A DNA stretch of 64,000 nt from Setoptus koraiensis (GCA_048013815.1 CM106585.1:15562001-15626000), one strand, 5' to 3'. Shown: positions 33,681-45,887, counted from the stretch's first letter. Numbers and translations are program-made. Notes: generated from the letters alone by a model not told the origin.

Positions 33681-36041
33681 TTTGTTTTGAGCTGATTTAG
33701 TTTAGTTATCACAAAATAAACGATGACAAATGACAAAATTCAATTGTAAAGAGTCGGCATGTGTAAAACATGCGGAATTAGACCGATTACAGCCAAGATT
33801 TCCGAGGCTCTGTTATTGTATTTCGAGCACATGTTTTACATCTGCGAGCGGCTGGAAAGAGCGCCAAATCTGAACTGTTGAAAAGTTTCTGATGATGTAG
33901 CCGGAGAAGCGATTTTATACACAATTAATGATTGGTTGATAAAAGGCTGGGTCACATCAAATAGATATATGATCGAAATTCGAAATATATTCTGTAATAC
34001 ATGTGAGGTGAGTGTTGGTACAATTAGTGTGGGTGAGCCGCAAAAGAATAGGTGATTGACGAAAAAATTGGTCAGATAAATGTGAGCGATTTTGGAAGCT
34101 AAAAACAATGGGCGAAATTATTTAGACACACTCAACAGAAAAGAACTGAATATTACGAGTTGCAAGATGGGTCATGAGGTCACAACTCATGAAGTCAACC
34201 TTGGATCTCAAGTATCTGAGGAGCAGGATGTCTAGCGATCAAAAGGCAAATTTAAACTAGCAATATTGGTGGATTATTGAAAATATCAAATCTCGGATTG
34301 GACGCGGCCCTCGATTCACAGCCAATCTCGTATCAACGATTACGAGAGAAACTTTCGACAAACGGAATCATGTTGAAAGTATTATAGTGAGTGTGTTCTA
34401 TCAACAATTTAGTTTCGCTTGGAGCGACGAAGTGTAGGAACTAGATGAGGAAAATCACCGGGCTTCATCTCATGACGTGTGTGCGTACGAAGCGGTCGAT
34501 ACTTGGCTCATCCTCGTGACAGATTGAATGGAAATAGTGTAGTCGTGTAGTATTGATGCGTTGTTGTGTAATACCGGAAGAAATAGATGATGTAACGTTC
34601 GAAAAAGAAAAAAACAATTCATTTGCAAGGTTTGTGTCAAAAGAAATATCCGCCCCTTGTTGTTGTGGTTGTTGTGTGCGAGTGAGCAGGTCAACAACCA
34701 TGGATATCTGCCGTTACAAATACAGAACAAATTAGTTTTGTTTGTTGTTCAGCAGAAGCACCGCGGATGGATAAACCATGTCTTTTTTCCGCATCTATCA
34801 TACAGATCGAGAGAATGCCAGTTGTGTGGGCCATATCACACATAAGGCCTACAAACATTCAAACTACTGTGTGCTAATTCGGTTAGCTGACTGAGATTTA
34901 TTAGTAAATGATCTAGCCAACAAGCTGAGCAGCGATGTACTTCAGCTCAATGGTTCATATAGTAAATGTAAATAGATAGGCTGATGGTGGCCTAGATTCA
35001 CATCATTTATAGTTGATGCTGCTGCTGCTGTCGCTATAACATGCATCGCCTTCATATATTATTACATCATCACTTGAAATTGAAAGGTCGTATTGATCCC
35101 TTCGAACCTATGCCACCTATTGGAGGCTTGTCATCTCTGCCTGGTGATGCGTTTTCTCTCCCTTTTCGTTTGCGCCAAGCCCCAGAGTCCAAGAGCGAGA
35201 GGCGGAGGAGCCACTACCCCAAAGTGTGACATAAGCATTCATCAATTAGCTCCTCTTGCCATCGCTTCTTGTCGCTGTTGTTGTTGTTGTTGTTGTTGTC
35301 GTTGTTGTTGTTGGAGACAGTCTTTCTTAACTTGGTGAGCCATAAACAGCCCACCAAATATACTGTGCGAATGGACTCCTTTTCTAGTGAGTTTATGTTT
35401 ATTTGGCATTCATTTTATTCCATAGTTAACCCTTAATACTTACATAATTTGTTGTTAATTTAAACTAGACCACACAAGCTAGCACAGGGCTACGGAGCTC
35501 GACAATCCCCGTCGCCTGAGCCAGCGATACGAAAAAAGCACGATTTATCCTTGGATATGTGTGCTGCCGATTGTGCGCAAACGACACGATACGGCAAGGC
35601 GTATAGCGATAAAGCCAAGTTGAGTTTGTGATATACTTAACTTGCACTATTAAACGGTGAAGCCGCAAAATCATTACCAAAAATATCAACGAAACAATGT
35701 CAAAAGAGAAGCGCCAACATATTGCGACGCACTCCACATTTGTTGTTGTTTTTCTTCACTGTTCAATCATCTCATTACGTATTCTAATTAGCCTGCTCGA
35801 TCGTTATTTTGAAGATTCCCTCGAGAGCATCGTCATCTGAGTTAAGTTGAGTTGAGTCGAGTGAACTGTTTGAGCAGCAAGAGACAGGGAAGCAACAATT
35901 GAGCAAGTCACCGAAACTTTCATTTGTGCACTCTTTTTTTATGCCACCAGCAACCATTCAACCAATCAGGCGATCTAAGAAAACAACGAAACGACGAAAA
36001 GAAAATTTTAGTTCAAAGTGACCAATCACCTGTGTTAGTAA
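33681..36041. other. Intergenic stretch with microsatellites
   Basis: About 2.4 kb before the giant low-complexity frame. It contains a short tgc run near 35017-35030 and a (TTG)n microsatellite at 35276-35313. First exons and the promoter of the giant gene may lie here, since its long exon has no ATG at its open start; I could not define them. Confidence 0.45.
35276..35313. repeat. (TTG)n microsatellite
   Basis: About a dozen TTG units with a single TCG interruption. Confidence 0.9.
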
Positions 36042-36164
36042 CACTCTGAGGTCAGTTGGTCGTCTTTTCGATCGGCAAGTTTATCAAAAGTGGCGACGTC
36101 TGGTCGCATAGATGTCAGCGCTGTAGCGGTCGATAACTGTGATTCGGATAACGATTCAGAGCGG

Positions 36165-39100
36165 ATGGATGAAATTCAGCAGCGAAGCCGGTGCGATCAG
36201 GATGGCCAAGACAAGCTTTTGAATCATGTTTATCCGTGCTCCTCATCATCGAAGCGTTCACACGCTAAGAACAATAGCGATAAATTTGTGAATGGTGGCG
36301 ATAGAAGTGACATAAGAATAGAGGCAGATGAACAAACAAAATCTTCGTCGGTGTGCCGAGCTGATGTGACTGGAAATGATATCATTGCTAACTTGACTAA
36401 CGAGCAATCAACTCAGCATTGTGCTAAACACAATCACACGACTCACAGCGGCACCATCAAGTCAACTAAATCAAGCGGCAACAATGGAACCGGTAGCAAC
36501 AGAAGAAAGAATCACCATATTTATTCAACGAAATTATCACAAACTCGCCAGCCATTTAGTAAATCTATATTCACCGGCTTGGCCTGGAGAATGAATCGTG
36601 GCCGCAAAAGGAACTATAAGTCAATATTGTCTTCAACGAAGGACTCCATGCAAAAAGAATTAAACAGTGATGGTGATTTGGAAAAGAGTGGCTTGTCATT
36701 TTATCGTGCCCAGGATAGAATGTACCAACACGAGAGTTGCAACAAAACAGACCAACAGAATGATAAAACAAAAAGACAACAACATATCGGACAATGTTTG
36801 TGTGGTTCGGGGCGGCATGAGCATGATTGCGATTCCGTTGGTTGTAACAATAACAACAGCAAATCAACAGCAGCAAACAGCAACAAAATGAGTAAAAAGA
36901 AGCTGCTCAAGAGGAAATTGAAAGTTGCACAACATGAACGAGAGTCCACAATTAGTGAGAAAAACAGCATTCCATCGAGCAAGACTTCAATAGTTAAGAC
37001 ATTTCTAACAAAGAATATAGACTCTTACCAGCCAAGTGCCAAGCAAAGTTTGTCACAACGAATTGTCCATGGTAAACAAACAAAAAGTTTGCATGATCAA
37101 TTGGCCATATTTCAGTTGTCTAATCAATCGTCGGCCTCCTCATTGTCGTCGTCGTCGTCCGACGGCGTCACTAACAACGCAATCAGTTGCTCTGACGTGT
37201 CTTGCAGCTCCATCGAGATAGTCTGGCAAGAAAATGTTGTCAAGCAGCAGAAGTTAGCCACACCGTGTTCTCAATTGGCGACAGGTGCGGATATAGTGTC
37301 GCCAATGAGACAGTGCTGTGGACAGAAGCACGACGACGACAACGAGACAAGTGGAGTGGCCAACGGCAAGCAGCTTGGCCTATATAAAGTGATCACAAAG
37401 AAGCCTCAAGCGATGAAAGTGAACGACCCGCTTTCCTCGGTTCTTTCTCAACCGAACGAGGCCTCGTCGGCGCGGGCAAACGGCTTCAATTATCCCTGTT
37501 CGTCTCGGCGGTCGGTTTTGGAACGGGCGAAGGCGTTCGATAAGCCCATTTCAGTGGGCCATTCTAGGCCGTCGAGGCAGCATCGAGCAAACGACAGTGA
37601 AAAAGTCGTGATTGATACATTAACGTTAACGAAAGAAGACGAATCGTTATTATCAGCGGCAGTGCAAGAGAAAAAACATACAATTGGCAACAGTGACAAC
37701 ATTGGTTTGGCGGACAGCCGCGAGGGCTGGAATAATAATCCTTTGTGGTCTTCCGGAAGTCAGAGCATGGAATGTGATAAGGGCGCCAAAAATGTGCACA
37801 ATGACAAAAACAATGTGTCAGTAGCAACATCCGTAGAGGTTACACAACAGAAGCATCAAGAATTGTTGTTATCGTCAACAAACAATGTGAAACAACAGCA
37901 ATCCTCAGATGCTGGCCCATCTCAAGGGTGCAGCATTGATACTGCTGCAGCGCCGTTGCAATCTCAGCAGGACCACAAGCGATCGCAGGCCGTGATATCT
38001 GCAGATGACGATGATTCTACCAGCATTAGCAGCATTACCAGTTGTGATGGCATCAGCAGCGACGTCGGTAGCAATGAAAATGAAAGTGTTAAAAACAGTA
38101 ACAGCAATAATAATATTAATCAAGATAACAACGACGATACCTCAGATAAAATACTTCATTTAGACCCATTGTCTGGCAATATACAAATTATAAAAAGAGA
38201 CAACAGCAACAATTTTTTCCTAGATAAATCAATAAATTTCGTAAATTCGCTGAGATCGTCCATAAGCTCCAAGCTGAAATCCACCATTGCCAGTGGCAGC
38301 AATCGTAGTAGTAGTGGTGGCGGTGGTGCGGATCAAGCGAATAATAAGAATAGAATTGAAGAACCTCCAAGATGTTCCAGCAAGAACGATAGCACGGCAT
38401 CCAACAGCAACAGGAATAGTATAAATTTCGATAGTGACTCAACAAAATGGACCCTCACCAATGTGGCAAGAACGAGACATTCTGTAGACGGTGGCAGTAG
38501 TGTGATAGTGGCAAGAAGGAAGCACCAAATAGACAATTCGTTGTCGGACAACAGCAATGATCCGTTCTCGTTAATTCACAGCCATTTGATTGGTAGCAGT
38601 GGCAAGACAACTGGCGACAATTCCAATTCCAAGGCAATTTCGAGGGCACCCTTGGAGGTCACCCAAGCTGACGATGATGCACTGACGCACGAGATTATTG
38701 GCCAAGCCATGACAGAGCACGCTGGCGAAACAAATCATGACATTAGCTTAGGAAAAGTGAAGAGCAGCTCAACCGAACCGGCAGCAGCAGCAACTCATTT
38801 GAATGTGTGTAACGATAGCAGAGATCATCATTTCACCATAACAAATCTCGACGACGACGACGACGACGCCGACAACGCGACCAGCCGGCAAGCCATCTCA
38901 TCCAGCAACAAGCTGGCCACCAGTCCACAAGGTCAACAGGTTTGCTCGCTCATTGACAAAATTAATCAAGGAATCGCTAGCGGAAAGTATATTCCTTCGG
39001 CGTCGTTTAATTCCAAACGATTGAGCACGCCGACAAGTAGCAGCGAAGCAAGACTAAAGTCGTCGCTTGCCGACGATGGACGACCACCAAAACAAATTGC

Positions 39101-42100
39101 ATGCCAACAACCATATAAACCGGCCGACCATCTTGATGCCACCAAGCCACGTGATAATGATGGTAATGTTCTCAATTGGGACCCGATAGAGTCATCAATT
39201 AGATCGCTTGATAATTTGTCGTCGTCAGAGGGCGGCCTCACAAGCAGCAACAAGTGCAATCATAGCTGGCCACAAAAAGATAACAGAAGAACTACTAGTG
39301 GCTCAGAGATAATAAATGACAGCAAGAATCGATCGCAAGATATTGGCCAAAAAATAAAAGCCATAGATATTGCGTCGTCTGGTTACAAGTCGTCGTCGTG
39401 CAAGACTAGTGATAATGGTGCTAGTGGCAAGTCAAAACTGCTCACCAGCATAGATAACAGCGTAATTATCAGGCCAACAGAAAATGTCAACGGTAGGTAC
39501 AATTCAAATATTGAATTGAATGCATGGAAAAATAGTTCAATTAACAGACAGCTAAACAATGCCAACAGCAGCAGAGATGATAATACTAAACAAAGAGAGG
39601 ATTGCAATTTATCTTGTTCTTCTAATTTATCTAATAATATAGCAACCAATGCTGCTGTTGTTGTTATTTCACCAAAGTCTACAGTCACTAGCTGTCGTAA
39701 CAAGAGCAAACTTGAGCGACATAATCGTTGTCGCCAAGATGATTGTTTACCCTCTTCATCGCCACCACTGGTGGCTAGCAATAGGGCATTAGGCAATCAA
39801 GTGCTTGATCACCACCACTACAATGGCATCGCCACAAAACACAGTAAACCACTAGCTTATAATAATAATAATGATAATATTAATAAGAATGGTTGTAACG
39901 ATAATAATAGTGATTTAGATGTTGGGCATACGATTGTGGCAAACAGTGGCGCTTCTATAGCGCTGATAACATCATCTGCTACCAGCGGCGACAGTAGCAG
40001 TACCGATATTGGTGGTTGCATAGCGCCAGAATTAGACAGATACAATTTATTTGCATCATCATCAAAACATAAGCCAGGCAACAACAACAACAACAACAAC
40101 AATAGCTCAATTATCTGTGCCAATAGTATTAGTAAAGCGTCTGATTCAATTAGTAGGCTATCTACTGATACATCTGCTCAACAAGAAGACAAACAGCTAT
40201 TGAGCATAAGTGATAGCTGTAAACTTATCAGCGGCGGGCGGACACCTGAACGTTGTTCCATCAACAACAATCGCCGATCGTTTCCCATGTCCATGAAAAG
40301 AATAGTCACATATAACAGCGACATAAACACGGCCAGCCGGCATAATGACAAACAAGTGACACTTGACGAGAGTTACGCAACAATCACAGAAGCTGCAACG
40401 AAAGCCAGCAGTCTATTTGGTCAATCGACGACGCAACACAGTTGCTCACTAAACTATCCACTCAACTATCCACGCGCGAATAGTAACATTAGCTTGCCAG
40501 CTTGTCGCGAAAAATCAGTGAACGGGTTTCATAGCGGCAATTTGCAACAAACGAGATCATCATCATCAACAACAGCTGCTGCTGCTGCCACTGCCGAAAG
40601 GGCTGCATCCGTCGGCGGCTCAAATGTTGGCGGCTCAAAGAATTTGTCAAAAATAAAGCGTCGCACCGAGAGATACTGGTTTCGAAAATTGGCATTGCAT
40701 CGTCAGTCAAAAGACCCGCAAAACGAGTCGTTGCCATTTGAGCTTGTTCGAGCCAAAGTGAAAACCAATCGCTCGCTAAACGGAGTCACCTCGTCGGAGG
40801 ACGACGCATCGGGCCCAGATAATTTGGGAGTAGGTCATCCAGTGGCAAGTGGCAGCCAACAGCGCTTCGCATCAACTGAGGGCAACAATCAAATCGGGCA
40901 GCCCTTATATCAGCCAACTCACAATAGTGATCAGCGCTACTCATCGCTGGCATGCACGTCGTCGTCGACGACGACGTTTAAAAATAGCCCAGCGGCAGCA
41001 TCATCATTATTATTATTCGCAGACAGCAAGCGTTATCCCAGTGGCTCACTTGAGCCATTAACAGTTAGACAGACGCCGACAACAACAGAGGATCAAATAT
41101 CATCGCTATCGGTGTCGCTAGTGCGCAAAAATGGCACATGGAAAACATCGAATTTATACACGAATCCCCTTTCTACTCAAAACAAACAAATCAACCACAG
41201 CAGCCAGCATAATGGCTTGATTATTTCGCCATCAATTGTAAGCCATAACACCACTACCACTAATAATAATAGTAATAATCAATTTATACCACCGCTGCCG
41301 GCACCGCAACAAGTGTCCGTCGCCGAGAAGCCGCTGGATAGTGGCGGCCGCCATACTAGCAACCGGATTAACAGTGATAAATATAATCGGCTGCTGTTGA
41401 GCCGTTTTGGCGACACCAGTGCAAACAACAACAACACCACTGGCAGAGTCAATCAGGCGAACAATTTTGAGACAACAACAACGCCAACAACTAATGAGCT
41501 AAAACTGAGCGACACGATGAAGAATGTTCGAGAGAAGAATGCTCATTCGGAACACACGCTAATGAATGGCAAGGCTAGCTATCAGAGCAATTGCAACAGT
41601 TGTAGTGCAACAATTAATCATAATGTTCAGCAACAACAAAAGCAATCTATCAAACATTCACATCTATCAAACGATTCAGTCAGCCGGCCCACTGTAGCCA
41701 CGACTAAAACAACAATGTCAACGACAACCAACAACAGCTGCGACACTTCCAATAATAATAATCATAATAATACTGGCAACTATTCTGCAACAGTAACAAC
41801 TCCGACACATTTACACAAACTATTGGATAACTCAACAGAACGGTCCGACGGCAATAGTAAGCTAGCTAATGTAGCCATGGGTGGTGAAAGTGGTGCCAGA
41901 AAATTGGAACAGCAGCGACAATCGGGCGCCCAGTTGAAATTGACCTCGAATAATGACGACAATAGAGAAGGGCTGTTGTTGCAACACGACACTTTCCAAC
42001 TGAATAATACTAATACTAGCAACTGTGAAAGCAAAAGAAACAATGATTGCATTTTGGATACATCTTCTAATTGTTCGCTAACTACTAATAAAAACAACCA

Positions 42101-45100
42101 CCGCACTGCCAGCGACACAAACCAGCCAGAACAAGTCAACAAGCAAACTGCCAGCCCGAATGCAAATGCGTCCGCTAATAATAGCAATAATAATAACAGC
42201 AATAATAACAGCAATAATCGGCCTGATGGTACAACAGTGCACATAGTCGACTATGTCACTTATCGACAACCGCATTACAGAACGCCAATATTGCCTGTTG
42301 GAATTATCAAGGATATTTATCTGAAACGAGCCCAGCGTTCGTCGTTGCCTGGCGTCGCCTATCCATACAACAATGATAAATTGAAGCCGTGTATCTCGAT
42401 CGATTGCTCATCATGCTCCACATCATCGTCGTCATCGCTTTCCATCATGCCATCACCATGTAAACAAACTGCTTCAACTTCCTATTGTTACTACTCTAAA
42501 CAAACTCAACCAATTGCCATCACAGATCCGGAGCGCACCGAAACTGCACGACAATTTACCACGTCTAGCCTCACTAGCAGATCGTCTGCGGCCACAAATA
42601 GTGTCATGATTGGCGAGGGCGTTGTCCGGCGTGACACTGCAACGTCGCCAGAGACAAGCTTGGGCCAAAAGAACAGTCTAGGCGGCGGCGGCAGCAAGAC
42701 CAAGCCAGTGAGACACAGAAAATCGGTTATGGATCTAGTGCGCAACATCGAAGGTCAAATATCGTCGACCATCAGCGGCAACGGTTGCTCCAGTTTGCAG
42801 AGTAACAAAGCAAACAATGGCAGAGCAAGCAACATGTCGTTGTTTGCTCGCGACGACAACACTACCACCAACAGTAATCATCCGCAACAGCAAACATCAT
42901 CGACAAAAAATTTATTGCCCCTAACAGTTGATAGTGGCAACAGTGATCGACGACGCTACTCAACAACGAGTAGTGTCGATTCGAAAAGAAGCCTAGACAA
43001 GCTGAGAAAAGTGTACCATGTGTCAACAAAAGGTGCCTTGGTGCTTCCTGTGAAACAGAAAGAACAACAAGAGTCACGTAATAGCATGGACACACGACAA
43101 CAGCAGCAACAGGGTCATAAACAACAGGCGTCGATGTCCTCATTCGAGCAGCCAACAACTGGCGCGGACGATAGTGATTACGAGTATCAAGAGGACAATT
43201 TCAATTTAGATGACGACGACGCAGTCGACGATGCAAACAACGCAGGGCCTTTCTATTTGCATGAACCAACACCAAAATCCAATTTGCTCACATCAGATAG
43301 GACTAATAATTACTATTCAGAAAACAAAACAACAACTAATAATGCTCAACCAACAACAACGACACAACAACAGTGTGTGCAAAGATCTCGTTCTAGTCCA
43401 GCGACAATAGTGGCAAATAATAGCAACAATTATATTAATACTAATAATAGTACAGCAGCTTCACAACAACAAAAATTGTCCATAGTCAGGCATACAGATC
43501 ATTCAATTTCGCAAAGATTTTCAAATAATCCAAAACTGAGCTCTTGTTACAAGATGCGCAGGTCGCCTAGAGACGAACAAATAGAAGAGGCCATATGCGA
43601 TCTGGAGTCTGTGTGTCATTGCATTCAAGAAGATGAGGACCTGTTCGAGCGGGCAGAGCGAAGAGATTTGCCAACTAAATTTCAAGAGATGAGATTCTCC
43701 GAAAACAACAACACTACCAATCGGCTTAAACGATCCACCAATCCCATCATTAAAAATAACAACAATGAAAATAGATACTCTGCGCCATCACTTTCGAGAA
43801 ACGACTTTGAACAAGCACCAGCTAACGGTGTTGCAGATAAGCCACAAACAAAGAACAACGGTAGCAGCAACAACAGATTTAGTGAAGATGTCAATAATAA
43901 CAACATGATCAAAGATGATGTATCGCTTGTGTCGAGAAGTCACAGCGATAACGCGTTTAGTTATTTTGGCCGTCGCGATCATGTCGACACTATAGAGACG
44001 GACGCGATTGAACGTAATCATTCGTTACATCGTTACAGGGGCGCATCAAGCTCCTCAACCTTGCTGGGTACCGGTCTGACTCGAAGGACCCCACCTCTGA
44101 GAAGATCGGCAATACCTGATAAATTTCTAGATGATTATGCCTACAGGAGACTATCACCAGTGCAACAGCGAACCAACTATTCGCCCACTAGCCCCATTAT
44201 AAACAACAACATGAGCTATCTGTTGTGTTCGGTCGCCCACTCGGCCCCGTCTGTTGATGTTGAGCCAATATTTGATAGCAACCATCTGGTAGAATTAGAT
44301 AGAATTGGTAAAGATGATTCCATCTCGAGCAGATTAGGTCTGGAGCGGTCAGATAGCGCCGGTCAAGATGTCGCAGTGATCAATGATTTGGCCTATAGGA
44401 AGATGAGTCAGTCCGAGTCCAGCAGACCGTCTAACGCACCGCCGGATATGAGTTTGCCGGTGGTCACCAGTCAGCAATCAAAGAAGAATGTCTCTCTCGT
44501 GGTGCCCAACGCCAACTCCAAACATCAGTGCCAGGTCGAAGGTAAAGACAGACCCAATCCATTCAGAGTAAAACTTGTCGACGACAATAGGTCGCACGAA
44601 CATACTAATGATGATAATGATAGCGCTATAATTGAATTGGGTTTGCTAAGTGAGGATGATCGAGCATGGAAGAATCTGAAAAAAGATTGTGATAAGAAGA
44701 AGGGCGTTGCACGTCGGTCTCCAAGATGCTGTCAAGCGTTGTCGCCCCATTCAGTTTCCTCCTCAAGAAAATATCCCTACTCCTATGAAACGCCTAGTGA
44801 TCAGAGCCTTGTGAATTCGAATCCATCTAGCGGACGCGAATCTGCGGCCGCTCAACAATCACCCACTTACCTGTATCACCATCACGGGCACGATGAGCGA
44901 TCAAATTCTTCTAACACTTTCAATGATCACCAGCGCCTAATAGACAGCAGTTGTAGCAACAGTAGCAGTATTCACAGGAATAATATCACCACCACCTATA
45001 ATTCATCGCCGTCAATTGATGCAACAACTGCGACACCTTCACCAGAAACTATGTATCGACACGAATCATCCTCTCCACTCATCAAAAGGGAACAACGAGA

Positions 45101-45887
45101 CCAGTCCACTAATAGTCAAACGGAGCGTTGTTTATCGTCGGCCTGCTCTAACCGAACGACATTCTCACAAACCAGCTGCCCAAGTGCCGAACGTCTAAAG
45201 ACTAGCATATTAGATACACCCAAGAAGACACGACCAAAGATTACAATTGGGAGACCAGGCTCAAGAAATTCGTTATTAGACGCCAAATCTGTCAAATCCT
45301 CACATAGCGGTCAAGATTCTCCGAGTCCTGTTGGGAACAAGCAACAAATTAAGCAAGCCAGTGATTCGATTTTCAGCGAAGAGAAAAGAAATGATACTAT
45401 CGAGGAGTTGAAACCATCTAGGATAACTCCAGTTATTTTGGACTCAAAATCGACAGATGACGACGACGATGAGGAATACAGAGAGCTACTGGCCGATTCG
45501 ATCAGACCAGATGATAGAGTAATCGTTCGCTCTAATGACTGCCGGAGAAGTACCAAACCAATCTCAATCATCTACAAGTCGCTGACGGACCTACATAATG
45601 CAAATAATGATTGTGGAGGGAAGCAGTCTGCGGATGATTGCACAATGAAACAACAAGCTCAACGAGACGACAAATATGGAAACTGTGACAAAGAGACTGA
45701 CTTTCAGGTGCATCTCGTTGACCATAAACAAATGTTGAGGAACAACGACGACAGTCTGATAAATGGGACTCAGTTGGACAAAACTAGAAAACAATTGCCA
45801 ACAATAGGTAAAAAAGAGAAGCCTTTTTTCTCCATCAACGAGTATTCATCTGTTTCGCGACCGAAAACCCCATTATATACAGTTTAG
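36165..45887 (+). CDS. Giant Asn/Ser/Gln-rich protein, unknown function
   Basis: One open frame spans 36042-45887 without a stop. The first in-frame ATG is at 36165, giving about 3240 residues; alternatively an upstream exon splices in near 36050 (several AG sites lie there). The sequence is dominated by Asn, Ser, Gln, Thr and Asp runs encoded by mixed AAC/AAT and CAA/CAG codons. Within this are islands of ordinary composition, likely the conserved parts: RTERYWFRKLALHR near 40660, VDYVTYRQPHYRTPILPVGI near 42250, RKSVMDLVRNIEGQ near 42720, DEQIEEAICDLESV with LFERAERRDLPTKFQ near 43575, RRTPPLRRSAIPDKFLDDYA near 44080, KPISIIYKSLTDL near 45560. I do not recognise the family. No signal peptide or membrane helix is apparent, so it is probably cytoplasmic or nuclear, perhaps a scaffold. 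The stop is followed by non-coding sequence. Confidence 0.7.
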   Translation: MDEIQQRSRCDQDGQDKLLNHVYPCSSSSKRSHAKNNSDKFVNGGDRSDIRIEADEQTKSSSVCRADVTGNDIIANLTNEQSTQHCAKHNHTTHSGTIKSTKSSGNNGTGSNRRKNHHIYSTKLSQTRQPFSKSIFTGLAWRMNRGRKRNYKSILSSTKDSMQKELNSDGDLEKSGLSFYRAQDRMYQHESCNKTDQQNDKTKRQQHIGQCLCGSGRHEHDCDSVGCNNNNSKSTAANSNKMSKKKLLKRKLKVAQHERESTISEKNSIPSSKTSIVKTFLTKNIDSYQPSAKQSLSQRIVHGKQTKSLHDQLAIFQLSNQSSASSLSSSSSDGVTNNAISCSDVSCSSIEIVWQENVVKQQKLATPCSQLATGADIVSPMRQCCGQKHDDDNETSGVANGKQLGLYKVITKKPQAMKVNDPLSSVLSQPNEASSARANGFNYPCSSRRSVLERAKAFDKPISVGHSRPSRQHRANDSEKVVIDTLTLTKEDESLLSAAVQEKKHTIGNSDNIGLADSREGWNNNPLWSSGSQSMECDKGAKNVHNDKNNVSVATSVEVTQQKHQELLLSSTNNVKQQQSSDAGPSQGCSIDTAAAPLQSQQDHKRSQAVISADDDDSTSISSITSCDGISSDVGSNENESVKNSNSNNNINQDNNDDTSDKILHLDPLSGNIQIIKRDNSNNFFLDKSINFVNSLRSSISSKLKSTIASGSNRSSSGGGGADQANNKNRIEEPPRCSSKNDSTASNSNRNSINFDSDSTKWTLTNVARTRHSVDGGSSVIVARRKHQIDNSLSDNSNDPFSLIHSHLIGSSGKTTGDNSNSKAISRAPLEVTQADDDALTHEIIGQAMTEHAGETNHDISLGKVKSSSTEPAAAATHLNVCNDSRDHHFTITNLDDDDDDADNATSRQAISSSNKLATSPQGQQVCSLIDKINQGIASGKYIPSASFNSKRLSTPTSSSEARLKSSLADDGRPPKQIACQQPYKPADHLDATKPRDNDGNVLNWDPIESSIRSLDNLSSSEGGLTSSNKCNHSWPQKDNRRTTSGSEIINDSKNRSQDIGQKIKAIDIASSGYKSSSCKTSDNGASGKSKLLTSIDNSVIIRPTENVNGRYNSNIELNAWKNSSINRQLNNANSSRDDNTKQREDCNLSCSSNLSNNIATNAAVVVISPKSTVTSCRNKSKLERHNRCRQDDCLPSSSPPLVASNRALGNQVLDHHHYNGIATKHSKPLAYNNNNDNINKNGCNDNNSDLDVGHTIVANSGASIALITSSATSGDSSSTDIGGCIAPELDRYNLFASSSKHKPGNNNNNNNNSSIICANSISKASDSISRLSTDTSAQQEDKQLLSISDSCKLISGGRTPERCSINNNRRSFPMSMKRIVTYNSDINTASRHNDKQVTLDESYATITEAATKASSLFGQSTTQHSCSLNYPLNYPRANSNISLPACREKSVNGFHSGNLQQTRSSSSTTAAAAATAERAASVGGSNVGGSKNLSKIKRRTERYWFRKLALHRQSKDPQNESLPFELVRAKVKTNRSLNGVTSSEDDASGPDNLGVGHPVASGSQQRFASTEGNNQIGQPLYQPTHNSDQRYSSLACTSSSTTTFKNSPAAASSLLLFADSKRYPSGSLEPLTVRQTPTTTEDQISSLSVSLVRKNGTWKTSNLYTNPLSTQNKQINHSSQHNGLIISPSIVSHNTTTTNNNSNNQFIPPLPAPQQVSVAEKPLDSGGRHTSNRINSDKYNRLLLSRFGDTSANNNNTTGRVNQANNFETTTTPTTNELKLSDTMKNVREKNAHSEHTLMNGKASYQSNCNSCSATINHNVQQQQKQSIKHSHLSNDSVSRPTVATTKTTMSTTTNNSCDTSNNNNHNNTGNYSATVTTPTHLHKLLDNSTERSDGNSKLANVAMGGESGARKLEQQRQSGAQLKLTSNNDDNREGLLLQHDTFQLNNTNTSNCESKRNNDCILDTSSNCSLTTNKNNHRTASDTNQPEQVNKQTASPNANASANNSNNNNSNNNSNNRPDGTTVHIVDYVTYRQPHYRTPILPVGIIKDIYLKRAQRSSLPGVAYPYNNDKLKPCISIDCSSCSTSSSSSLSIMPSPCKQTASTSYCYYSKQTQPIAITDPERTETARQFTTSSLTSRSSAATNSVMIGEGVVRRDTATSPETSLGQKNSLGGGGSKTKPVRHRKSVMDLVRNIEGQISSTISGNGCSSLQSNKANNGRASNMSLFARDDNTTTNSNHPQQQTSSTKNLLPLTVDSGNSDRRRYSTTSSVDSKRSLDKLRKVYHVSTKGALVLPVKQKEQQESRNSMDTRQQQQQGHKQQASMSSFEQPTTGADDSDYEYQEDNFNLDDDDAVDDANNAGPFYLHEPTPKSNLLTSDRTNNYYSENKTTTNNAQPTTTTQQQCVQRSRSSPATIVANNSNNYINTNNSTAASQQQKLSIVRHTDHSISQRFSNNPKLSSCYKMRRSPRDEQIEEAICDLESVCHCIQEDEDLFERAERRDLPTKFQEMRFSENNNTTNRLKRSTNPIIKNNNNENRYSAPSLSRNDFEQAPANGVADKPQTKNNGSSNNRFSEDVNNNNMIKDDVSLVSRSHSDNAFSYFGRRDHVDTIETDAIERNHSLHRYRGASSSSTLLGTGLTRRTPPLRRSAIPDKFLDDYAYRRLSPVQQRTNYSPTSPIINNNMSYLLCSVAHSAPSVDVEPIFDSNHLVELDRIGKDDSISSRLGLERSDSAGQDVAVINDLAYRKMSQSESSRPSNAPPDMSLPVVTSQQSKKNVSLVVPNANSKHQCQVEGKDRPNPFRVKLVDDNRSHEHTNDDNDSAIIELGLLSEDDRAWKNLKKDCDKKKGVARRSPRCCQALSPHSVSSSRKYPYSYETPSDQSLVNSNPSSGRESAAAQQSPTYLYHHHGHDERSNSSNTFNDHQRLIDSSCSNSSSIHRNNITTTYNSSPSIDATTATPSPETMYRHESSSPLIKREQRDQSTNSQTERCLSSACSNRTTFSQTSCPSAERLKTSILDTPKKTRPKITIGRPGSRNSLLDAKSVKSSHSGQDSPSPVGNKQQIKQASDSIFSEEKRNDTIEELKPSRITPVILDSKSTDDDDDEEYRELLADSIRPDDRVIVRSNDCRRSTKPISIIYKSLTDLHNANNDCGGKQSADDCTMKQQAQRDDKYGNCDKETDFQVHLVDHKQMLRNNDDSLINGTQLDKTRKQLPTIGKKEKPFFSINEYSSVSRPKTPLYTV

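Noticed and set aside
36571-45794. Many Leu-rich minus-strand frames with apparent membrane helices
   Set aside because: They are antisense shadows: poly-Asn and poly-Gln codons read as poly-Leu/Val/Ile on the other strand.
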